Of a stretch of 64,000 nucleotides of DNA, positions 31,476 to 40,323 are shown one piece after another. This DNA is from Streptomyces sp. ISL-96. Its GTDB lineage: Bacteria; Actinomycetota; Actinomycetes; Streptomycetales; Streptomycetaceae. The position numbers were made by a program, and so were the translations under genes. How positions within the stretch are numbered: position 1 is the stretch's first letter; each line of letters starts with the position of its first letter. The stretch lies in assembly GCF_018614035.1 (NCBI RefSeq), contig NZ_JAGGPA010000064.1, positions 1 to 64,000 on the forward strand, given 5' to 3'. The notes beneath the pieces are model-generated. The model was not told the origin of the DNA and ran no database searches. It was given only the letters and a program-made list of their open reading frames with translations.

Positions 31476-32396
31476 CTAGTGGTTATCGCCGGACTCGTGG
31501 TCGGCGCGGTGCAGCACGTTCCAGCTACGGCCCCCGTCCTTGGACTCGTACACCGTGTCGCCGACGTCGGCGGCCAGCAGATGCATGGGGCTCACGGCGG
31601 TAAGCAGGCTGGGCTTCGCCCCGCTGGGGAGGCTGCCTCGGGGTGCCCAAGCACGGCCGTCACGGCTCCCCAGGACCTTCCCACCCGACCCGAGGGCAAC
31701 CCATGCGTCGGGAGCCGGGCGTTCAATCGCGGCCAGGTCCGGCGCTCCCGGCACCGAACGGAAGGTACGGCCACCGTCACCGCTGAACACCAGGCCGTTC
31801 GCTGTGGTGGCCCACACCTTCTGAGGCGCACTCGCGTGGGCGGCCAGATCACCGATGGGCAGACGGGCGCGGCGGTCCCAGGTACGGCCTTGGTCGCTGC
31901 TGGCCCACACCTTCGAGGTCTGGCTGTCAAAGCCGTAAAGCACCTGGCCGGCTTGTTGGAGGGAATGGAAGTCGGCCTCGCCCGCGGCTGACACGGTCGT
32001 CCAAGTCTTGGCGGCATCGGTGCTGCGGACCAGCCCCAAGTGCGGCGAGGTGGCAGTGCGATCGGCGAGCGAGGGATGTCCGCTGGCGAGGAAAGTGCCA
32101 GGGCCGCTGACGGTGAAGCCCATGGTGTCCTGGTAGCGGTCGGCGACGCGTATCGCTTCGGTCCCTGTCAGACGGAAGACGCCCATGTGCCCGGCGGCGT
32201 AGACGGTCCCGTCAGCCGGGTCGACACCCAGCCCATGCAGGTGCCCGGTCCCCGGGTCAGGGGCCGCAGAGGTTTCACTGGTCGAGTCGTCGCTGGTAGA
32301 GCCGCATGCCGTCAGCAGCAGCACACCGCAGGCGAGGAGGGCCGCGGCTGCCCGCCGAGGCCGGCAAGAAGACAGCACAAAGAAACGTGTGATCAT
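31476..32396 (-). CDS. BNR-type repeat lipoprotein (F510_1955-like)
   Basis: A 306-residue lipoprotein. The signal ends LLTACGS, with the Cys near residue 30. The mature part is a beta-propeller-like domain with Asp-box repeats (SSDQGRTWDRR; SGDGGRTFRS; SKDGGRSWNVL). An early motif HLHGLGVDP is typical of this family. Annotation pipelines call such proteins glycosylhydrolase-like, but no catalytic set is visible. ATG 32396 is preferred over 32462 because it starts at the basic N-region of the signal peptide. It lies beside DUF305 and DUF4396 genes. Confidence 0.72.
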   Translation of the reverse strand: MITRFFVLSSCRPRRAAAALLACGVLLLTACGSTSDDSTSETSAAPDPGTGHLHGLGVDPADGTVYAAGHMGVFRLTGTEAIRVADRYQDTMGFTVSGPGTFLASGHPSLADRTATSPHLGLVRSTDAAKTWTTVSAAGEADFHSLQQAGQVLYGFDSQTSKVWASSDQGRTWDRRARLPIGDLAAHASAPQKVWATTANGLVFSGDGGRTFRSVPGAPDLAAIERPAPDAWVALGSGGKVLGSRDGRAWAPRGSLPSGAKPSLLTAVSPMHLLAADVGDTVYESKDGGRSWNVLHRADHESGDNH

Positions 32397-32459
32397 CACG
32401 AGGTCCAAGCTGGTCGTCGAAGAGGCCGGGCCACGGAACGCAGCACAGCGTGCCAGAGC

Positions 32460-32498
32460 CACATCGCGGGGGCGGCTGGTGGCCGCGCCCGCGATGTG
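32460..32498. terminator. Terminator after the second DUF305 gene
   Basis: Arms CACATCGCGGG-GCGGC and their complement pair with one bulge around a TGGTG loop, ten bases after the DUF305 stop. Confidence 0.7.
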
Positions 32499-32508
32499 AC
32501 TCGTACGG

Positions 32509-33141
32509 TCAGCTCTTGCCGAGCAGCTTGTTCATGCGCTCAATCTCCGCGCTCTGCGAGGCGATGATGGTGCCGGCCATGTCCTTGGCGGGCTTGTAGG
32601 CACCGTCGGACTGCTCGGTCTTCGCCATCGCGACCGCGCCTTCGTGATGCTTGACCATCAGTTCGAGGAACGCGGTATCGAACGCCTTGCCGGAGGACTT
32701 CTCCAGCTTGTCCATCTCCTCGGGCGTCATCATCCCGGACATGGAGTGCCCCGCGTGCTCTCCGGATGCGTCCTCCTTGGGGACTTCCTCGCCCCAGGAA
32801 GTCAGCCACCCGGACAGGGTCTTGATCTCCGGGTCCTGCGCCTTCTTGATCTCCGCGGCCAGCTTCTTGACCTCGGCGGACGCGGCCCGCGTCTCCGCCA
32901 GCTCGGCCATCTCCACCGCCTGCCGGTGGTGTGGGATCATCCCCTTCGCGAAGGCGACGTCGGCGGCGTTCTGGGCGCCCTCCTTGGCGGAGGCTGAGGC
33001 GCTGGGCGAGGAGGTCTTCTCGTGGCCGTCATGGCCTGCCGAGCTGTCATTTCCCCCGCCGCAGGCGGCGAGGACGACGGCAGCGGTGGCCGCGGCTGCC
33101 ACAGCGGCGGCACGGCGAACAAGGGAACGGTGTGCGGTCAT
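32509..33141 (-). CDS. DUF305 family lipoprotein, second copy
   Basis: A 210-residue lipoprotein paralogous to the one at 114-791. The lipobox is VLAAC (Cys near 27), followed by a His-containing linker and the two DUF305 motifs MIPHHRQAVEMA and MVKHHEGAVAMA, with MSGMM between them. The gene lies 85 bases downstream of a DUF6153-type gene on the same strand, the same pairing seen elsewhere in streptomycetes. It probably binds copper at the surface. Confidence 0.9.
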   Translation of the reverse strand: MTAHRSLVRRAAAVAAAATAAVVLAACGGGNDSSAGHDGHEKTSSPSASASAKEGAQNAADVAFAKGMIPHHRQAVEMAELAETRAASAEVKKLAAEIKKAQDPEIKTLSGWLTSWGEEVPKEDASGEHAGHSMSGMMTPEEMDKLEKSSGKAFDTAFLELMVKHHEGAVAMAKTEQSDGAYKPAKDMAGTIIASQSAEIERMNKLLGKS

Positions 33142-33226
33142 GGTGGTGCAACTCCTGTAAATGCGTGCAATCAGACATGGCTCTCAACGGCGACACGACC
33201 AAAGGAGTCGGGCCAACCGGGTTCGC

Positions 33227-33655
33227 CTATATGCGCAGGAGTTGCAATTCGCTCAAGGCGGGCGGATCCCGCCCGCTCAGCGTCGCCGCAGGGAGGAGCG
33301 CGGGTACGTCGTCCGCAGTTGAGCAGGTGCCACTCGCGGTCAGAGCTGGCGCAGGGAGTACGGGCGCTGCGCTCGTACCGCTGGCAGCACACGTGGCGTC
33401 GGCATGCTCGGCGTGTCGGCCGACGCCACCCTCGTCATGGCCGATGTGGACGCAGTCCTCACACGTGGCTGCGCCCGCGTGTGACGGGACCGCGACCGTG
33501 ATCGCATGATGGGCATCCGGGGCGGAGGACGACGCCTCCGGGACAGTAGGACCCAGACCATGCATGGCCACTACACCCGCGAGCACTGCCAGCACGAGCA
33601 GCACATACGCCCGCACCCCATGGGGCCGGGTCGCGCGCCACACCTGCTGACTCAT
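33227..33655 (-). CDS. DUF6153 family secreted protein
   Basis: A 142-residue protein with a hydrophobic N-terminal segment (about residues 15-37), then an exported part rich in His and Cys: CEDCVHIGHDEGG and HAEHADATCAAS. It ends LSELQLLRI, the conserved end of the family. It is followed by DUF305. The -10-like TTAGGAT lies six bases before the ATG on the minus strand (33662-33668), and there is no ribosome site, so the transcript should be leaderless. Metal binding is inferred from composition and pairing. Confidence 0.8.
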   Translation of the reverse strand: MSQQVWRATRPHGVRAYVLLVLAVLAGVVAMHGLGPTVPEASSSAPDAHHAITVAVPSHAGAATCEDCVHIGHDEGGVGRHAEHADATCAASGTSAAPVLPAPALTASGTCSTADDVPALLPAATLSGRDPPALSELQLLRI

Positions 33656-33661
33656 GCCCGC

Positions 33662-33668
33662 ATCCTAA
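33662..33668 (-). promoter_or_regulatory. -10 box of a leaderless transcript
   Basis: TTAGGAT on the minus strand ends six bases before the ATG at 33655, the same sequence and spacing as before the related gene at 3658. Confidence 0.5.
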
Positions 33669-34044
33669 TCGGCGCCCTGCGGATCCGCTGACGCGCCGGT
33701 CACATCCGGCAGGCACGATCAGGCGAAGAGCTCAGCCACGCGACTCCGGCACGGGCCGAGTGCCAGAAGAACGAGGAGCCCTGCCGGTGTTTCCTTGTCC
33801 TCGAAGACCCCCCTGAGCCGCTGCGGCGGCACCCCGGATTCGGATGTGCTCGCCCATGACCGAGTCTCCAAGGCAGTCGCTGTCGGCACGGTATGCCGGG
33901 CCATGGATGTCCGACCGAGCCGGTGGGTGGAGCTGGCCGCCGCGACCGCGCCCCACTGGCGCGGCTCCCGGACTGGTGAGTTGCGCAGATCCTCGCCCTG
34001 ATTTCGGCGGTGGCTGTTGGCCTGGTTCTGGCGATGCGGGCCGA

Positions 34045-34337
34045 CCAGCGGGCGTGTCCGGTGACGTTGCTGCTGTAGCCGCTGTCCTTGGTGTAGGGCC
34101 CGCCGCAGGTGATCAGCCGCAGCACTGGGGTCGGGCCGTACACCGCGCGGGGGGAAAGTCCCACTTGGCCACGACGGTGACCGCCTCGACGGTGTACCGG
34201 GCGACGGCGCCGTCAGCGGGGGTGATGTCCACGTGGTCGCCTCGCTCGTCTTCGCCGAGTCGGTAGAAGACAGCCTTGTTGTCGGGCAGCCGGCTGGAGT
34301 CGACATGGCCGGAGGTGACCGCGGGGCCCCTTTTGCC
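34045..34337 (-). pseudogene. Class F sortase remnant
   Basis: The first half reads GKRGPAVTSGHVDSSRLPD and AVFYRLGEDERGDHVDI, with the catalytic His in GHVDS. After a six-base G run near 34149-34154 the frame shifts and continues AVYGPTPVLRLITCGGPYT, containing the catalytic Cys. The N-terminal signal/anchor part and the normal C-terminal strand with its Arg are missing or unrecognisable. The rest (33719-34044) is unassigned decayed sequence. Confidence 0.75.
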
Positions 34338-34399
34338 GGAGGCGGCTCCGTTGACATCGGAGGCACGGTGGTGTCTATGCCGAGGGGTGCAGTTCCTTT

Positions 34400-34945
34400 G
34401 AAGGGAAGTGCTGAGCTGGGAGAACGCTGATCGGGGGCCGAGGTCTACCGCTGACAGCGGCCAAGATCGTTTCCCCGCGTACGGCCGGTAACTCCCCGCT
34501 GGCGGCCCCCACCGGCGGCCAATTGGTTCCCCGCCTTCGCCATGCCGGACACGGAACGTCACCGCAGCGACCTGGAGTGCGCGCTCTCGACGACCGACAG
34601 CCCCTGGGCCGCTGATCTTGTCGTCGCTGCCTTGGCCGCAAGGAGCCGTCTGGAGCAGTCAGAGGCGTCTGGGTTGGCGATGCGTGGTAGGGAACCGGCG
34701 CGCGCGCAAGGCGGCCGATGGCCCATGTAGGTAGTCGGTCAAGGGCCGCACCGGCCGCGGTGAGCTGGGGAAGATCACCAGCGAGGAGAGCCTGCTGGAG
34801 GAACGCCTCGCCGACTGCGCGCCCGCAAGAGCGCGCCGCGTCCCGAGCCCGCCCACGGCAGGTGCAAGCTCCCTGAGCAGACCGCGGGCCCAGCGTGGTC
34901 CACGCCGGGCCCGCGGAGAACGGCTACGAGGGTGACGGACCGGAG
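34400..34945. other. Gene-free region
   Basis: About 545 bases in which no open frame has a convincing start, ribosome site or recognisable protein. It is probably decayed sequence between the sortase remnant and the next gene. Confidence 0.4.
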
Positions 34946-35605
34946 TCAGTGGCTGTGGGAATGGCCATCCTGGGCCGGCTCGGTGGGTGCCTTGGCCGGA
35001 GGGGCCTGCTTGACGGGATCCTGGTCCGGCTTTGCGGGGGTCCCGGTCGTGGAGCCGTGGTCGTGGCTGTGGCCGTCGGAGCTGATGGTGCCGGCGAGGG
35101 CGGTCATGCCCAGCCAGGCGAGGGCCGAGATGACGACGACGGCGGCCGCGAACGGGCTGACGAGGTGCCGCCAGCGGCCCTTGGAGTCCTTGGCGACGAA
35201 CGCGATGTACGACATGAGCAGGCCGATGGGGGTCATCCAGGCGCTGCGCTCGGGGAACTGCTCGAAGTGCTGGATGCCGCCGCCGACCAGGCCGACCCCG
35301 AAGGACAGCAGCAGGGAAAACGCGACCAGCGAGATTGCCTGGCTCAGCGCCGGGCGCTCGTCGGCCAGCACGAACTCGTTGACGATGGTCCCGAGGAGGA
35401 ACACGAAGGCGCCGACGGCGCAGATGATCGCGTACAGCGGCGGATTGATCGGGTAGTGGACGACGGCGCCGGCGATGAGGGCGGCGCCCAGGAAGTAGAG
35501 CATCTGGCCGCTGTAGCGAGCCGGGAGTGACTTCTTGTCGAAGGCGGGGCGGCGGTGTTTCGAGGCGGGAGTCTGGTGGAGTTCGGGCTTGAGAGCGGTG
35601 GTCAC
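34946..35605 (-). CDS. Membrane protein with His-rich tail, paralogue of 8677
   Basis: A 219-residue protein with GTG start at 35605. Five hydrophobic segments contain LLSFGVGLVGGGIQHFEQFP, nearly the same as in the protein at 8677. The C-terminal tail has DGHSHDHG and ends DGHSHSH. The two are about half identical through the helices by eye. It lies 87 bases downstream of the DUF6153-like gene at 35693 on the same strand. The His tail probably binds metal; the family is not recognised. Confidence 0.75.
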   Translation of the reverse strand: MTTALKPELHQTPASKHRRPAFDKKSLPARYSGQMLYFLGAALIAGAVVHYPINPPLYAIICAVGAFVFLLGTIVNEFVLADERPALSQAISLVAFSLLLSFGVGLVGGGIQHFEQFPERSAWMTPIGLLMSYIAFVAKDSKGRWRHLVSPFAAAVVVISALAWLGMTALAGTISSDGHSHDHGSTTGTPAKPDQDPVKQAPPAKAPTEPAQDGHSHSH

Positions 35606-35692
35606 GCGGGTAAGACCTTTCGGATCTTGGTGGGTGAGAGCAGGCAGAAGCCGCGCGGGCACCAATGGTGCGGCGTCACGCTGGTGCAGCTC

Positions 35693-36121
35693 TCAGCAGC
35701 GCAGGATCGAAAGTCGGTGGAGGCACGGTGGGTCGCCGGTGCGGCTGATCCAGGAGTGCGTGGGTTCTGCGCGTCGGCCGAGGATGCGGTTGCTGCCCCC
35801 GCGCCTGAGGGCGAACGTGAACAGAGCAGCGACGATGCACAGCAGCGCCAGGCAGCTCTCTCCGACTCCGCCGTGGTCGCAGGGGGATTCGCCGTCCAGG
35901 CTGTCCGGTGTCCTGGTGGCGTCCCCGGAGGCGACGTCAGAGTGAGCGTGGAGTGTCTTGTCCCCTGCGTCGATGAGCGGGAACGCGGCGGCATGCCCGC
36001 TATGGGCTGGCTGATGTGAGGCCAGGACGTGCATCGCGAAGAGGGCAAGCACCACCGCGAGGAGCATTGCCCGCAGCAACGCTCCCGTGTGATGGTCGCG
36101 ACGGACCTTGCCTGAGATCAC
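35693..36121 (-). CDS. Small membrane protein, DUF6153-like
   Basis: A 142-residue protein: a first helix LLRAMLLAVVLALFAMHVL, then a His-rich loop (SHQPAHSGHAA; HAHSDVASGD), a Cys-containing second helix (CDHGGVGESCLALLCIVAAL), and a C-terminus ending LHRLSILRC like its relatives. The GTG start at 36121 is eight bases after TACGGT with no ribosome site, again suggesting a leaderless transcript. It is followed by the His-tailed membrane protein. Confidence 0.6.
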   Translation of the reverse strand: MISGKVRRDHHTGALLRAMLLAVVLALFAMHVLASHQPAHSGHAAAFPLIDAGDKTLHAHSDVASGDATRTPDSLDGESPCDHGGVGESCLALLCIVAALFTFALRRGGSNRILGRRAEPTHSWISRTGDPPCLHRLSILRC

Positions 36122-36337
36122 GCTTCACGACCGTAGGAGGGCTTGGTAGCGGGAATGCCGACAGGGGCGTTCCACTCGGACTGGGAGGAAGATAGCACCA
36201 GGTCGGGATGCGTCTGCGAGGCGTCCACAGCGTGGGCTGCACCATGCTGGCCCCGTGGCTCGGAGCCGGGGCGCGGTCGTCTCGAGTTCGGCGGCGCAGA
36301 ACGAGCGCGGTGACCTGTGCGTCGGCGGGCATGCCTG

Positions 36338-36373
36338 TGAACCTCATGGGTCGCATGAACCTCATGGGTCGCA
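36338..36373. repeat. 18-bp tandem repeat, two copies
   Basis: The unit TGAACCTCATGGGTCGCA occurs twice head to tail, just outside the ISKra4-type transposase gene. Confidence 0.8.
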
Positions 36374-36397
36374 GTTTGTCCGCAAGCAGGCCCGTGA

Positions 36398-37909
36398 TCA
36401 AACGGTGCGATTGAAGTCCTGCTGGTCGGGGGTGGGGTAGAGGCGCTCGTGCTCGCGGGCGGTGTGGAAGTGCCAGTAGGAGTCGAGGTCACCGTTGGCG
36501 ACGACCGCGCGGAGCCGTAGAACGGCTTCGGTTCCGTGAAGGCCCCAGCGGGCGCCGGTGATGTCGAGGCGGTCAGCGATCAGATGACGGCAGGCGCCTT
36601 CGACCGCCCCCGTGGCGATCGGCCACCCGGTCTCGAGCGCGGTGTCGTAGCGGAGCTGGTCGAGGTGGCCCGTCACGTAGCGGTGGCAGGCGTCGACGGC
36701 CCCGCGGCGGGTGGCCGACAGGTGTGCCCGGTCGGCTTGGGCGGTCATCTGGTCGGCGGCGCGGGAGGCGCGGCCTGCGGCCCAGGCTTCGGCCTCGGTG
36801 GTGCCGGGCTTGTGAAAGGCGTGGGCGGCGGCCCAGACGTACTCGGCGACGTGCACGAAGTCCAGCAACACGTGCAGCGTGACGCCGCGTCGGCCGACCT
36901 CGGCGGTGATCAGGCCGAGCTGGTGACGGGCGCCGTCGACGAGGACGACCCACGGCCGCAGATGCTTCGGGTCGCGGGCCTGGGCCTGGTCGAATGCGTC
37001 GGCGATGATCTGCTCGGGCGGGCGGACCAGGGAGGCGGTGCACCACTTGTTCTCGGCCCTCGGCCCCGGGCGAGCAGGGCGTTCGCCGCTTCGGCCGCCG
37101 GGCGGATGGATCACGTCATGGGGGCGCCTGGGGGCCGGGCGGGTCTCGAAGACACAGGCCACGGTCGCCATCCGCTTCCGGTTCGGCTTCTCGCCCGGCG
37201 CGAGCCGACCACGATGGCCACCGACCACAGCCTTCGCGGCGGCCCGGCGGGTGGCCTCCCGCAGAGCCTCGGGCCGCATGACCACGCCCTTGCCGTCCAC
37301 CTGGACCACCAGCGGCATCCGCCGGCTGCACGGGACCGGAACCCGGATCTGGTAGAAGTCGTCAGTGTCGACCGCTGCCGCGACCACCAGTTCTTCGAGC
37401 CGGCGTTTGCCCAGCACCTTCCCGCAGCGACGCTCGACCGCCTGCTGAGCTTGGTCGAACGAGCCGCGCACGGCTTCGGTGACCGCGAGCCGACGCAGGC
37501 CCATCGAGTGCCGGCCCGCCGGCAGCGACAGCGCGGCGTCGGCGGGGTGGACGTTGCTGACGCCCGGGCCCCGGTGGGCGACCCGGGCAACGCGGACCAG
37601 CCCGAACATACTGGCCAGCCAGCGTGAGTGTCCCGATTCCCGCCAGGGCCGGGCTCGTCCCTCCGGCCCCACCACGACAGGCCCGCTACCAGCGCGGACC
37701 TGTTCCGCTGCGCGCATCGCACGGAGGTCCAGATGGTCCTGCAGCAGCTGCCGTAACAGCTCCCGCCCAGCCGCGTCGAGGTGTTCTTCCAGCTCGGCGT
37801 GGGTCCACGCGCTCGCATCCCTGCCCGACAGGGTGCACATCAGCGTCTCGAAGGCGCTGACCGAGCGGGCAAAGGGGTCAGCGGTGACATGAGTGTCGTA
37901 CGGTTTCAT
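36398..37909 (-). CDS. ISKra4 family transposase
   Basis: A 503-residue intact transposase. Typical parts are DAALSLPAGRHSMGLRRL, VVQVDGKGVVMRPEALR, VVLVDGARHQLGLI, the core LDFVHVAEYVWAAAHAF, and TGWPIATGAVEGACRHLIAD near the C-terminus with the final acidic residue. Terminal repeats were not defined with confidence. A small minus-strand gene at 37980 lies just upstream. Confidence 0.9.
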   Translation of the reverse strand: MKPYDTHVTADPFARSVSAFETLMCTLSGRDASAWTHAELEEHLDAAGRELLRQLLQDHLDLRAMRAAEQVRAGSGPVVVGPEGRARPWRESGHSRWLASMFGLVRVARVAHRGPGVSNVHPADAALSLPAGRHSMGLRRLAVTEAVRGSFDQAQQAVERRCGKVLGKRRLEELVVAAAVDTDDFYQIRVPVPCSRRMPLVVQVDGKGVVMRPEALREATRRAAAKAVVGGHRGRLAPGEKPNRKRMATVACVFETRPAPRRPHDVIHPPGGRSGERPARPGPRAENKWCTASLVRPPEQIIADAFDQAQARDPKHLRPWVVLVDGARHQLGLITAEVGRRGVTLHVLLDFVHVAEYVWAAAHAFHKPGTTEAEAWAAGRASRAADQMTAQADRAHLSATRRGAVDACHRYVTGHLDQLRYDTALETGWPIATGAVEGACRHLIADRLDITGARWGLHGTEAVLRLRAVVANGDLDSYWHFHTAREHERLYPTPDQQDFNRTV

Positions 37910-37979
37910 CTCCGGGGCTCTTCCCGTCCTGCATCCGATAAGGGTCGCACCTTCGAATGTAGGCGGAAGAGCCCTGCTG

Positions 37980-38270
37980 TCAGCGGGAGTTGGGCGAAGC
38001 AGCCGTCCATTGGCGGGCCGGGGTGAACATGCCGGGGGTGTCCTCCTCCAGCCAGCCCCGCTCGACCAGGCGCTTCAGCTTCGACCGGGTGCCCTCGATC
38101 TTCCCCGTCTCGGCCGGCAGCCCGATCCTCGGCACGATCTGCTTGGCACGGACCGGCCCCGGAGCATCCGCCACCACCTCCACGATGTCGCGGTACACCG
38201 ACGGCAGCACATCCGACATCATCCCCGGCTGCCAGTTCGGCACGGTCAGCGGCGCGCCGTGATCACTCAA
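37980..38270 (-). CDS. Small winged-helix-like protein
   Basis: A 96-residue protein with a helix-turn-helix-like centre (VRAKQIVPRIGLPAETGKIE) followed by KLKRLVERGWLEEDTPGMFT, which looks like the wing and recognition part of a winged helix. Similar small proteins occur beside insertion sequences in streptomycetes. It may be a fragment or accessory of the ISKra4-type element 70 bases away. Function not assigned. Confidence 0.5.
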   Translation of the reverse strand: MSDHGAPLTVPNWQPGMMSDVLPSVYRDIVEVVADAPGPVRAKQIVPRIGLPAETGKIEGTRSKLKRLVERGWLEEDTPGMFTPARQWTAASPNSR

Positions 38271-38595
38271 CGTGCTGGTCGTACAGCCACAGGAAGAACC
38301 GCCCTCCCCATGTCACAGTGCTCGCGGCACTGGCACCTCTGGGGAGAATCTGGGGAGTATTCGAAGGCTTGGGGAGCGCGTGGGGAGAATCGGCTGCATA
38401 ACGCAGCACGAATCTGAAAGACACTGAAAGACGCATCCACGCAGGTCAGGGGCCCGTAGAATCACAAATCCGCAGGTCAGCGCCACCAGGCAGAGAACTT
38501 CATGACGTAAGTACCGAGATCGTCGGCCTCGACAATCCCCGGCAACGAGCCGCCCTCACGCAAGGGCGTGACATAGCGAGTCGCAGTCACTTCTG
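38271..38595. other. Gene-free region with short repeats
   Basis: No gene is seen. It holds four GGGGAG words in about 55 bases (near 38339-38390) and short direct repeats (TGAAAGAC, CGCAGGTCAG) near 38420-38480. Its place beside an integrase tail would suit an old attachment site, but nothing proves it. Confidence 0.35.
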
Positions 38596-38750
38596 TCAGC
38601 ATTTTCCCAGGCCACCCGACTCTTTAGCCTTATAAACCACGGCCAACTCCAAGAATGCTCGCACGGGAGACCCGGCCACGATCAGCCGGCTGTCACGCAT
38701 GAAGTGAGCATAGTAACTGAGTGTGACAGCCGGCGAGGAGTGCCCGAACG
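38596..38750 (-). pseudogene. Tyrosine recombinase (integrase), C-terminal remnant
   Basis: The stretch FGHSSPAVTLSYYAHFM at 38698-38748 is the conserved C-terminal block of streptomycete integrases and includes the catalytic Tyr region. The catalytic Arg and His parts upstream are absent, and the following tail to 38596 is not recognisable. Confidence 0.6.
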
Positions 38751-38912
38751 CGCCGGGATGATGCCGGGCGCGGCGAGCGCGGGCTGGGCTCCTGGAGGCG
38801 TCCTGGCACGAGGCCGGCGCACACAGCGTCTGCCGGGCCAAGCACAGACCGACCTACTCGCCCGCGTCACAGGCGTCCGCACCCGGAGCCTGCTGAGGCG
38901 GCGGACCAGCGC

Positions 38913-39460
38913 TCAGGCTCTCTTCGAACTCGCCACCAGCCCCGGTCGCATGGCCAATGAGGTGAAATAGACGATGGCGGCGAAGCCGACGCTCACCGCG
39001 ACCAGGAGCAGCCAGAACTGCTGCCCCGGGGCGCCCTGGTCGGAGGCCAGCCCAGCGGCCAGGCCGTTGGCGCAGGCTCCTCCTCCGGCGATTGCTGTGC
39101 CGACGAAGCCGAAGGCCATGCCGCGCCGGTGTGCGGGGACCGTGTTGGCGATCTCGCTGTCGATACGGGGGTCGATCAGTACCTCTGCGGCGGAGAACAG
39201 CAGAACGCACACAATCAAGCCGGCCACCGACCCCAGAGAGGCGGCCGCGAAGCTGGTCGCCATCAGTAGGAGCGCGCCGGAGATGACCAGCGCCGAGCTC
39301 CTGATTCTGCTGGTGGACTGGTTCAGGGGCACCTGGAGCAGCACCACGGCAATGGCGTTGATGGTGAACAGGACGCCGACGAGGGACGGGCTCTGCACGC
39401 TGCCTGTGAACACAGGGAGCGCGTATTCGAGTTGGATGTAGCAGAACCCGAAGGCGATTA
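38913..39460 (-). pseudogene. MFS transporter, C-terminal half
   Basis: About 182 codons of the second half of a major facilitator protein: FGFCYIQLEYALPVF, GVLFTINAIAVVLLQVPL, HRRGMAFGFVGTAIAGGG and a final helix pair ending SKRA. The N-terminal half is absent; the frame is entered directly from the IS5 element at 39461. Removing the element joins it to the DinB gene, not to an MFS start, so the truncation is older than this insertion. Confidence 0.75.
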
Positions 39461-40323
39461 GAGGGCGTCTCACGTGGCAAGTTTCGCAAGCTTCTTGTAG
39501 CAGGTCAGGGCAGCGGCCAGGCCGAGAAAGGCGAGGAAGTGCGAGCCCTTTCGTTCGTATCGGACGGTCAGGCGGCGGTAGCCGAAGAGCCAAGCGATCG
39601 ACCGCTCGATCTTCCAGCGGTGCCGACCGAGGCGTTCGCCGGACTCGATGCCTGGCCGCGCGATGCGCGCGACGAGCCCTCGCTCGCGCAGCCAGCTGAG
39701 GTGTTTGGGCCTTGTCCGCGCGGAGTTTGACGGGTCGGCGCCGCCGTGGTCCCCGGCGGGACCGGACGGCGGGGATGCCTAGGACGAGCGGCTTGAGGGC
39801 GAGACTGTCATGCATGTTCGCGCCGGACACGGCGACGGCGAGCGGGACGCCCTGGGCATCGGACAGCACGTGCAGCTTGCTGCCCTTCTTGCCGCGATCG
39901 ACCGGGTTCGGCCCCGTGAGCGATCCCCCCTGTTTGGCGCGAACGGAGGCCGCGTCGACGATCGCCGAGGTCCAGTCCACCTCGCCCCGGGCCCCGAGTT
40001 CGTCCAGCACCGCCCGATGCAGCCGACGCCACAGGCCGACCTCGGTCCATACCGTGAAGCGGCGATGCGCGGTGGCGGAGGACGTGCCGAACGTCGGCGG
40101 CAGATGCCGCCAGGCGCAGCCGCTGGTCAGCACGTACACCACTGCGGTGAACACGGCCCGCTCGTCACGCGGAGCGGTCCCACCACCTTGCGGTCGAGCC
40201 GCGAACGACGGCAGTAACGGGGCGACCAGCTCCCAGAGTTCATCAGGAACCAGACACTTCGACAGATCAGCACCCACGGCCGGCATCATGCCGCTCGAAC
40301 ATCAAGTCACGTGGGGCAGCCTC
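39461..40323. mobile_element. IS5-family insertion sequence, 863 bp
   Basis: Ends GAGGGCGTCTCACGTGGC (left) and, on the minus strand, GAGGCTGCCCCACGTGAC (right) form imperfect inverted repeats. TA flanks both sides (39459-39460 and 40324-40325). It encloses one transposase reading in two frames. Confidence 0.85.
39470..40289 (-). CDS. IS5-family transposase in two frames
   Basis: Frame one encodes LSKCLVPDELWELVAPLLPS, GCAWRHLPPTFG, the first Asp in SAIVDAASVRAKQGG and PLAVAVSGANMHDS. Near 39722 it must shift to reach the second half: HLSWLRERGLVARIARPGIE, HRWKIERSIAWLFGYRRL with the catalytic Glu, and ending YKKLAKLAT. Two-frame transposases with programmed shifting occur in the IS5 family, but bases also seem to be missing around DKA, so inactivation is equally possible. 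Confidence 0.75.

Noticed and set aside
33719..33904. A 61-codon minus-strand frame downstream of the sortase remnant
   Set aside because: It has no ribosome site and no recognisable similarity, and it lies in decayed sequence.
36340..38000. Terminal inverted repeats for the ISKra4-type element
   Set aside because: GGTGCGA-like words occur near both ends, but the matching stretch is too short and poorly placed to define boundaries.
38339..38390. GGGGAG repeats considered as a CRISPR or direct-repeat array
   Set aside because: The repeats are six bases long with irregular spacing and no spacer structure. No CRISPR array was seen anywhere in the window.
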